42,381 nucleotides of DNA, from positions 1-42,381 of the forward strand of contig JANXWC010000047.1 of assembly GCA_025351355.1 (NCBI GenBank), read 5' to 3'. The position numbers and the translations under genes are program-made. This DNA is from Hyphomicrobiaceae bacterium. Lineage in GTDB: Bacteria > Pseudomonadota > Alphaproteobacteria > Rhizobiales > Hyphomicrobiaceae. Shown one piece after another: positions 37,854 to 42,381 of this stretch. Positions within the stretch are counted from its first letter, which is position 1; every line of letters starts with the position of its first letter. Below the pieces are notes generated by a model that was given only the letters and a program-made list of their open reading frames with translations, made no database searches and had not been told where the DNA came from.

Positions 37854-37879
37854 AAAGCCCTGACAATTGTCAGGGCTTT
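37854..37879 (-). terminator. Perfect-palindrome terminator of the hns-like gene
   Basis: The 26-nt sequence is a perfect palindrome (11-nt arms aaagccctgac and gtcagggcttt, loop AATT), with A-rich sequence on its left that reads as a U-run for minus-strand transcripts. It lies 25 nt past the hns-like stop and upstream of the carboxypeptidase start, so it should end the hns-like transcript. Confidence 0.92.
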
Positions 37880-37904
37880 AGCAATCAGCACTAAAAGGGC
37901 AAGG

Positions 37905-38237
37905 TTATTTAATCAGAAATTTTTCGCGTTTCGCGCCCTTGTCAGTCAAGGCCTTTATCCAAAGCGGCATACGCCCGCGGCCGGTCCATGTCTCCGACGG
38001 GTTTTGCGGATTTCTATACTTGGGTGCAACTTTGCCTTTACTGCCGGTCGTGCCATTGCGCCGGGCCTTACCGAACAATTCATCGACAGAAAAACCGCTC
38101 TTTTCCGCGAGCGCGGCCAACTTCTCTTTGACTTCGGCCTTCTCCGCCATCTTACGTGCGCCAATGGCGTCCTGCAATTCGATGGCTAGCGCCTCCAATT
38201 CTTTGACACTCATCTTATCCAGTTGAATTTCCTTCAC
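37905..38237 (-). CDS. H-NS/HvrA-like nucleoid regulator
   Basis: This is a DNA-binding protein of the alphaproteobacterial H-NS family. An N-terminal helical oligomerisation part (VKELEALAIELQDAIGARKMAEKAEVKEKLAALAEK) is followed by the C-terminal DNA-binding hook KYRNPQNPSETWTGRGRMPLWIKAL, which carries the conserved TWTGRGRMP loop. I favour a GTG start at 38237 because GGAGAG lies 4 nt upstream; ATG starts at 38249 and 38279 lack good sites. The product would be about 110 residues. Such proteins silence A/T-rich horizontally acquired DNA, which is fitting given the decayed island at 38.9-42.3 kb to its right. Confidence 0.93.
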   Translation of the reverse strand: MKEIQLDKMSVKELEALAIELQDAIGARKMAEKAEVKEKLAALAEKSGFSVDELFGKARRNGTTGSKGKVAPKYRNPQNPSETWTGRGRMPLWIKALTDKGAKREKFLIK

Positions 38238-38927
38238 TTCTCTCTCCATCGCATGAAAATGACCCGTATGCTGTGTCATTTGTTAGCCATTTACAGCAAG
38301 CCGGTCAATAATTTGCACGTATTCGGAAGGCGGAAATTGTAGAGCAAGCCAAAATACTCCGAACAAGGTGAAAGCAAGTTTATCAGAGGCGCGGTTATGC
38401 GCATTTATGATAGTAAGCAGAGTCACGGCACGTTTTTGTGACACATTATACGCGTTTCAGGTCATTGAAACTCCATTTCACGGAAACAATTTCTCTTGAC
38501 AGAAGCCGCTTCGTTGCGGGTCAGGAAACGATCCACTAAGTCGCGTCGTCGTTGCACTGCACCAAAATCAATGACAACAACCTGGCGACCATTGTGAACC
38601 GATACTAATTTGGTCGTGCTGTTCGCGCGTTCGGGTTACGGAACTTCATTCGGCAAGCAAGCATAAGCTGTTCATGAATAGGCATTCCGATTTATCTTGG
38701 AACTGGAGTTCTATACGCTGTTGAACCGTTAAATTCGCACGGCGTTCTTGGTACAATCGCGAGCGTTCATGATCCTATATTAGCCAACGAACTCTTGAAT
38801 TGAACTCTACGAAGTTCATGATTGGTGGGCGTTTGCAATTCAGAACCATGCTCTTGCAGGTGCGAGTTTTAAAAACTCGACGGTTGCAATCGCCCAGAAG
38901 TATTTCTGTCCGCTAGGAGTATGTAAA
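38238..38927. other. Long A/T-rich intergenic region
   Basis: About 690 nt with no supportable gene. It contains the promoter of the hns-like gene and repeated short words such as GTTCATGA (near 38671, 38766 and 38815). A TTGACA at 38497-38502 has no clear partner. H-NS-type self-regulation would be expected to act on such A/T-rich sequence. Confidence 0.45.
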
Positions 38928-39002
38928 ATGGCAAGGTCAAAATACTCACGCCCGTCGACTGACAGTCGAACTGACGCACAAAAAGATGCGTTCAAGAACG
39001 CT
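38928..39002 (+). pseudogene. 5' fragment of an unknown gene, cut at about 39002
   Basis: An ATG at 38928 follows an excellent ribosome site (AGGAG, 8 nt spacing) and encodes 25 polar residues (MARSKYSRPSTDSRTD then AQKDAFKNA). From about 39003 its frame runs into antisense of the lipoprotein gene, so the reading (to a stop at 39170) is chimeric. I read it as the start of a gene whose remainder was deleted. The original family is unknown. Confidence 0.45.
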
Positions 39003-39209
39003 GGCCTTTTGTGTCGTCTCTGCGGCTTTCACCAGTGCGTAATCCTGCACCTTGGTCGCGCCCGTGTAGCCGTTGCCACGCGAAACAATCCGGTAAGTGT
39101 CGGCCGTCAATTGCTCTGCACTTACGCCGCCCGTGAAACCCATGTCTTGGTACTTTGTCGCGCACGCTGAGAGTGACAGTGCGAGGTAGGCAATAATCAA
39201 TGGACGCAT
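38946..39209 (-). pseudogene. 3'-truncated lipoprotein gene (CC0125/CC1285-like)
   Basis: The start at 39209 has GGAG 9 nt upstream. A lipoprotein signal ends in the lipobox LSAC (Cys16), then come TGGVSAEQLTADTYRIVSRGNGYTG and VQDYALVKAAETTQKA. These match the small CC0125/CC1285-type lipoproteins of alphaproteobacteria, in which I expect the AE-helix to continue into a GF/GY-xxF strand. Here homology ends at about residue 69 (39002) and the frame reads 18 unrelated residues to a stop at 38946. I infer loss of the C-terminal quarter by the same deletion that cut the opposing gene at 38928. Confidence 0.6.
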
Positions 39210-39360
39210 GATGCTGCTCCAGATGCCGTAGAGATCGGCAGAAGGTCTATCGCCTAACATGCTGAGGAGAGCCGCACTATCAGCACGCTACAGCAGCGCA
39301 CAGATTGCGGTAAACAAGTGGCTTAGGAGCAATCAGCTACCGCTTGCACGACGTGAAAAG

Positions 39361-39558
39361 ACCCGGCTTGGGGGCAAGCTGCGCAGCGCTCGCGACCGGA
39401 AGCGCGCGACCGGCGTGCAAGTTGAAGGGCGACGCCCGAGTGCTGTGACGCATCCCAACGCCGTGGCGATGGCAAGAAACCTTGCACACGGCAATCGTAT
39501 GGAGCGGCTGTCGCTTCGCAAGATCGCAGCAAAGCTTGGCGAGGCCGGGCGACGATTG
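39361..39558 (+). pseudogene. Serine site-specific recombinase (resolvase) C-terminal remnant
   Basis: The frame covering this span reads GKLRSARDRKRATGVQVEGRR, then NAVAMARNLAHG and RLSLRKIAAKLGEAGRR. This matches the region between the catalytic domain and the terminal helix-turn-helix of small serine resolvases (typically KLRxARxRKRA..G..EGR..., later SLREIAAEL). The catalytic N-terminus (the Ser-containing first ~130 residues) is absent, and after 39558 the match stops a few nt before hairpin H1. The frame is open from 39259 to 39648, but the flanks are not resolvase-like. Dead mobile-element gene. Confidence 0.6.
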
Positions 39559-39568
39559 ACAGTGAAAG

Positions 39569-39612
39569 ACCGGCTCGCTGTAGGGAAGGGGGGGAGGTCC
39601 ACGGCAAGCCGG
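39569..39612. repeat. Hairpin repeat H1
   Basis: A short inverted repeat with arms ccggct/agccgg and a G-rich loop (aagggggggaggt). It is nearly the same sequence as the hairpin at 40686-40724, differing by short gaps in the loop. It follows the resolvase remnant directly. Confidence 0.6.
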
Positions 39613-39863
39613 AAGGCCTCGCTGGAGCGTACGCCAGCGGGCACGTAAAGTTATCCGTAGCCAATCCGTACAGCAACTGAATTTTTGCCGTGTACGCTTG
39701 TTCTTGCTGCGTTCTCGCGCTATCGCAATGCAATGCAGCCACCCGGGCCCGCCCCGACACTCGCCGACACGCCATATGGCTTTGGCTCGACTGCATCGCG
39801 TGCGACCATCGCCGCCCGGTCCTGATCGTACATCTGCAAATCGCGCTGGGCACCCATGCCGGG

Positions 39864-39973
39864 CTTGATCGCGTTCGAGCAGTGGCGACCTGTCCGGCGT
39901 GCGGGCAACGCGGCGCGCTTACCTATCTACCGAGCCATCAAGACAGCGTTGCCGGGATGGCAGGATGGCCGGG
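39864..39973 (+). repeat. Diverged 110-nt repeat, copy A
   Basis: An ungapped visual alignment with 41380-41489 shows clear similarity (roughly 70-80%), from cttgatcgcgttcgagc through cctatctaccgagccatca. Both copies are open in the same relative frame (GLIAFEQWR... in A, GLIVFERRR... in B). The last part (atggcaggatggcc) recurs a third time at 40624-40645. Confidence 0.6.
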
Positions 39974-40044
39974 CAACGTATCTGCCGACTTCGTCGATAG
40001 CGAGACAGGTGCAACGCCATGGCCGGGCTACTGCCTTGGCAAAG

Positions 40045-40084
40045 GAGCCGGTCGCGTTGTCCCCCAAAAAACTGCGACCGGCTC
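40045..40084. repeat. Hairpin repeat H2
   Basis: A perfect 11-bp inverted repeat, gagccggtcgc at 40045-40055 pairing with gcgaccggctc at 40074-40084, with an 18-nt loop containing cccccaaaaaa. It shares arm sequence with H1/H3 in the opposite orientation. Confidence 0.7.
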
Positions 40085-40487
40085 GACGCCATGTCGCGCG
40101 GCGGGAGCGCAGTCTGACGCCCACTCAAGTTATGGCGGCAAATGGCGGCGCGCCAATCACGATTTGTATCGTGTCGGGCAAATTGCATGGCTCGCTACTG
40201 CCGTATCACGCAAGAAAAGGCCAAATCTTCGGCTGCTTCAGGCAGGTAACGAAAATAGGGCGAGCGCGTCGCAAAATCGCGCAGCGCCACGCTCGCCCAG
40301 GCCGCGCGAAAGGGGGGACAAACTCGCGGCCGAGCATAGGACATCGCAACGTGGACGGACGGCAATTCAAGTTCGCGTGATGTGAACCAAGTGGACCGCG
40401 AGGCAATCGCGGCGTCGCGGAAAATCCGGCGACGGAAATTCCGTCACTCGCGCGTTGCGAACCCAAGAGTGGGAAAGGGCGTCGTAG

Positions 40488-40586
40488 ATGGAAAAGCAAC
40501 CGCCGCCTTGGCTGCTGCTGGCGCTGATTTGCGGGATGGCTCTGGCCGGCATCGCGTGGGCGTACAGCGGAACGCTCACGAGGTAG
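40488..40586 (+). CDS. Possible small membrane protein (32 residues)
   Basis: An ATG at 40488 is preceded by a purine-rich GGGAAAGGG about 10 nt upstream. It encodes a 32-residue peptide with the form of a single-span membrane protein: a polar MEKQPPP start, a hydrophobic LLLALICGMALAGIAWAY helix, and a short polar tail. Such proteins are common in phage-derived and toxin-type loci and usually escape annotation. There is no antisense RNA or toxin partner I can identify. It lies between hairpins H2 and H3. Confidence 0.4.
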   Translation: MEKQPPPWLLLALICGMALAGIAWAYSGTLTR

Positions 40587-40623
40587 CTACACGAACACGT
40601 CACAGCCCAACACTTTGCGAAGC

Positions 40624-40645
40624 GGGCATGGCAGGATGGCCAGGA
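40624..40645 (+). repeat. Partial repeat copy C
   Basis: This 22-nt word (gggcatggcaggatggccag plus ga) recurs near the ends of repeat copies A (39952-39973) and B (41468-41489). The first ~85 nt of the repeat are not recognisable here. Confidence 0.5.
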
Positions 40646-40685
40646 GAGCGTGAACATTGCGCACTCGCAACGCACCACTGGAAAC

Positions 40686-40724
40686 ACCGGCTCGCTGCAG
40701 GAGGGGGCGTCCGCAGCAAGCCGG
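40686..40724. repeat. Hairpin repeat H3
   Basis: The arms caccggct and agccggtg (40685-40692 with 40719-40726) extend through a C/A mismatch to gctg/cagc, enclosing a G-rich loop. It is almost the same sequence as H1, about 1.1 kb away. Confidence 0.65.
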
Positions 40725-40955
40725 TGTGTCCGCGCCAGAGGCAAAAAGGCAGGGAACGTACTATCATAACAGCGGCCTCGCTGGTGACAATCGTGCATCC
40801 CCGTCTTGGCGGCGATGCACTTATGGGAACCTGTGCGTTGTACGCCGCAGCCGATTTTACTACACTCTAGGCGCAAAAAGACGACGCGACTGCGGTATTG
40901 ATACCGACTAACAACCCGCCAAAAAGTGTTTTGCGTGAAAAAAGGATCAGTCAAA

Positions 40956-41354
40956 ATGGCATCTGTTCGAAAGGAACTCGTGACCAATGCTCGGGTGGAT
41001 GATGTTTGGTCCGCCATACGCGATGTCGGCGCGTTGCACACCCGCCTAGTTCCGGGCTTCGTCACAGACACGAGGCTTGAAGGATCTATCCGGATTGTGA
41101 CTTTTGGGAACGGATTGATTGTGCGGGAACCGATTGTGACGATAGACGAAGACGCGAAACGCCTAGTTTGGACCGCCGAAGGTGGAAAGACGAAGCACTA
41201 CAATGGCGCGGTACAGGTCACTGCTAATACTGACGGCACCAGCAGGGTTATTTGGATCGCCGATTTTCTGCCCGACGATGCTAAACCGGCAATCTCAGCC
41301 GCTATCGAGGCGGGAATGGGCGTGATGAAAATGACTTTGGACAAGCTGGCTTAG
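40956..41354 (+). CDS. SRPBCC (polyketide cyclase/START-like) family protein
   Basis: This is a 132-residue protein with an SRPBCC helix-grip fold: VRKELVTNARVDDVWSAIRDVGALHTRLVPGFVTDTRLEGSIRIVTFGNG, a central strand region with RLVWTAEGG and TSRVIWIADFLPD, and a long C-terminal helix (AISAAIEAGMGVMKMTLDKLA). Such proteins bind a hydrophobic ligand in the cavity under the last helix. Function and ligand are unknown; many are involved in hydrophobic-compound handling or are accessory. The start at 40956 has AGGA about 9 nt upstream. It is the only clearly intact metabolic-type gene in the accessory region. Confidence 0.85.
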   Translation: MASVRKELVTNARVDDVWSAIRDVGALHTRLVPGFVTDTRLEGSIRIVTFGNGLIVREPIVTIDEDAKRLVWTAEGGKTKHYNGAVQVTANTDGTSRVIWIADFLPDDAKPAISAAIEAGMGVMKMTLDKLA

Positions 41355-41379
41355 AACCCTGACCGACGCATGTGCAGGG

Positions 41380-41489
41380 CTTGATCGTGTTCGAGCGGCG
41401 GCGAAGTGCCAGCATTGCGCGAGACGTGGCGCGCGAACCTATCTGCCGAGCCATCAGAACAGTGAGGCAGGCATGTCGGCGTGGCCAGG
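41380..41489 (+). repeat. Diverged 110-nt repeat, copy B
   Basis: Partner of copy A at 39864-39973, same length without gaps by eye. It begins cttgatcgtgttcgagc, contains aacctatctgccgagccatc and ends tggccagga. It lies just past the SRPBCC gene and before the end of the convergent HTH gene. Confidence 0.6.
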
Positions 41490-41503
41490 AAGCGGACGTG
41501 ATG

Positions 41504-41974
41504 TTACGCCTTTACCTTGCCTGCGTTCTCGGCTTCCAATCGCCCAACGTTGATGGCAATTGCCGGCGTGTCGAGTTTGGCGAGATATTTCCAAATCTGG
41601 TCACGCGTGTAGGGCAGGGACCACGGCCAACTCAAAGTCAGCTCGGTCGCGGTGATTTGCCATACTGAGACGCCACCATATCGCCGAGATAGATGCAAGT
41701 CGATCGCCCGCGCGCCACCGGGCGGTATCTCGCCATCGAAGGCAATGATGATAGCCAGCGCGTCAGAGTGGTAGGGTCCGACTTCTGGTTCGGGCTTGCC
41801 CGTGCGCCGCGCCACATAAGCGTTAAGGCTTTCGCTGGTCACAGCGGATCGACCGGCGCTGATCTTGACGCCGTGCAGCGCACCTTCCTCGATCAGCCGA
41901 TTGACCGACCTGACAGTCAAGAGCAGCCTATCGGCAACGTCTTGCTTGCGGACAAATTGCGGCGTGCTTGTCAT
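41504..41974 (-). CDS. Excisionase-like helix-turn-helix protein
   Basis: The 156-residue product starts with a winged HTH of the excisionase/MerR type (QFVRKQDVADRLLLTVRSVNRLIEEGALHGVKISAGRSAVTSESLNAYVARR, with helix 2/3 in VADRLLLTVRSVNRLI). After about residue 60 comes an unfamiliar domain of ~95 residues, PYHSDALAIIIAFDGEIPPGGARAIDLHLSRRYGGVSVWQI and WSLPYTRDQIWKYLAKL. Excisionases control directionality of tyrosine-recombinase excision, but typical ones are shorter, so a regulator role is as likely. The gene lies 300 nt from the tRNA-Lys 3' end beside repeated TGAGGCA motifs, consistent with an integrated element. No integrase is visible. Confidence 0.7.
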   Translation of the reverse strand: MTSTPQFVRKQDVADRLLLTVRSVNRLIEEGALHGVKISAGRSAVTSESLNAYVARRTGKPEPEVGPYHSDALAIIIAFDGEIPPGGARAIDLHLSRRYGGVSVWQITATELTLSWPWSLPYTRDQIWKYLAKLDTPAIAINVGRLEAENAGKVKA

Positions 41975-42028
41975 GCCAGCATAGGTCGCTGATTTGCTGC
42001 CCTATCGTCAAGACTAACGAGTTTACCG

Positions 42029-42222
42029 TGAGGCATTGAGGCACTGGCTTTGAGGCACTGGCTTTGAAGCCCGGGGGCATCGGCGGCATGAATGCACGTC
42101 CCGTGTTAGGGGTGACGCACGGTGTTCTGCGGCTCAATCATCACTTAGCCTGTGCTGAGAAGTCAGCAATCGCGGGGCTTTTGCCGCTTCGAGCCTCTGC
42201 TTCTGAGGCACGGCTGAGGCAC
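42029..42222 (+). repeat. Cluster of TGAGGCA(C/T) direct repeats near tRNA-Lys
   Basis: Five direct copies lie at 42029, 42037, 42051, 42204 and 42215. The pair at 42037/42051 belongs to a 14-nt tandem repeat (tgaggcactggctt twice). This arrangement resembles integrase arm-type sites or an attachment-site border, but no function is proven. Confidence 0.55.
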
Positions 42223-42270
42223 TGGAAAATTTAAGGCAGCAAGGAAAAGCACTCAAACCCTTGAATTTAT

Positions 42271-42345
42271 TGGTGAGCCCGGTGGGGTACGATCCCACGA
42301 CCCTCTGATTAAAAGTCAGATGCTCTACCACTGAGCTACAGGCCC
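42271..42345 (-). tRNA. tRNA-Lys (anticodon TTT)
   Basis: The reverse strand folds into a 75-nt cloverleaf with encoded CCA: acceptor GGGCCTG/CGGGCTC (including G-U pairs), D-arm with AGCTCAGTGGTAGAGC, anticodon stem TCTGA/TCAGA and loop CTTTTAA, giving anticodon TTT (Lys). The T-arm stem is GTGGG/CCCAC with loop ATCGTAC, an atypical sequence. Its 3' end faces the decayed region. Confidence 0.93.
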
Positions 42346-42381
42346 TACCGCGGCGGTGGATACTAGGGATCAGCGTAGTTG

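Larger units (their letters stand above)
39649..40487. other. Decayed accessory region without a supportable gene
   Basis: GC-rich sequence with overlapping open frames on both strands, none with a good ribosome site or recognisable domain. It contains copy A of a diverged 110-nt repeat (39864-39973) and hairpin H2 (40045-40084). I would treat it as eroded element DNA. Confidence 0.5.

Noticed and set aside
39720-39908. Minus-strand 62-codon frame overlapping repeat copy A
   Set aside because: It has some protein-like sequence, but overlaps the repeat, has no ribosome site and no family I recognise.
39241-40930. Integron attC sites in the decayed region
   Set aside because: Words like GCCTAAC (39251) and GCCCAAC occur, but no matching GTTRRRY partner lies at the proper distance; the hairpins lack attC architecture and no integrase is present.
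38280-42270. CRISPR array or retron in the repeat-rich accessory region
   Set aside because: The repeats are unequal, far apart and diverged, with no regular spacers, and no cas or reverse-transcriptase gene is present.

Overview
The window looks like an alphaproteobacterial chromosome of the order Hyphomicrobiales (Rhizobiales), in the Bradyrhizobium/Xanthobacteraceae neighbourhood. The basis is the ChvI/ChvG two-component pair followed by a short HPr kinase and lying close to pckA, an H-NS/HvrA-like regulator, tripartite (TctC and TRAP) transporters, short palindromic intergenic repeats of the rhizobial type, and GC-rich codon use. The genus cannot be fixed from the sequence alone. No CRISPR array, rRNA or complete mobile element is visible.

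Layout. 0-1 kb: an A/T-rich, probably acquired, secreted lipase-like hydrolase. 1.2-5.5 kb: an orphan TctC/Bug binding protein, then an acyl-CoA operon with an enoyl-CoA hydratase carrying a decayed 3-hydroxyacyl-CoA dehydrogenase half, a frameshifted small gene and an acetyl-CoA hydrolase/CoA-transferase. 5.9-10.8 kb: a matrixin-type metalloprotease, a PRC-barrel protein, a Wzx-like flippase, a YcaQ-family protein and a vicinal-oxygen-chelate dioxygenase. 10.9-15.1 kb: tRNA-Gln(TTG), azlC-azlD, guaB, a large palindromic repeat and trpS. 15.1-20.6 kb (minus strand): a TRAP transporter (dctP, fused dctQM) followed by a 3-hydroxybenzoate 4-monooxygenase-like flavoprotein, which together suggest uptake and hydroxylation of an aromatic acid. 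20.8-29.7 kb: a DUF815 ATPase, two unknown proteins, hprK, chvG and chvI on the minus strand, then hugZ-like and pckA on the plus strand. This core envelope-stress/carbon-control locus lacks the expected ptsM/ptsH genes after hprK. 29.7-38.2 kb: a DevBCA-type ABC exporter operon, a DUF2147 protein, an esterase, a HAD phosphatase, an S10 carboxypeptidase and an H-NS-like protein with a perfect-palindrome terminator.

38.9-42.3 kb is a decayed accessory region bounded on the right by tRNA-Lys(TTT). It holds two genes cut at one junction, a serine-recombinase remnant, three related hairpins, a diverged 110-nt repeat, a small membrane-protein ORF, an SRPBCC protein, an excisionase-like HTH protein and five direct copies of TGAGGCA(C/T) beside the tRNA 3' end. 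It is best read as the eroded end of an integrated element. It is the least explained part of the window, but I see no intact new system that I can defend.
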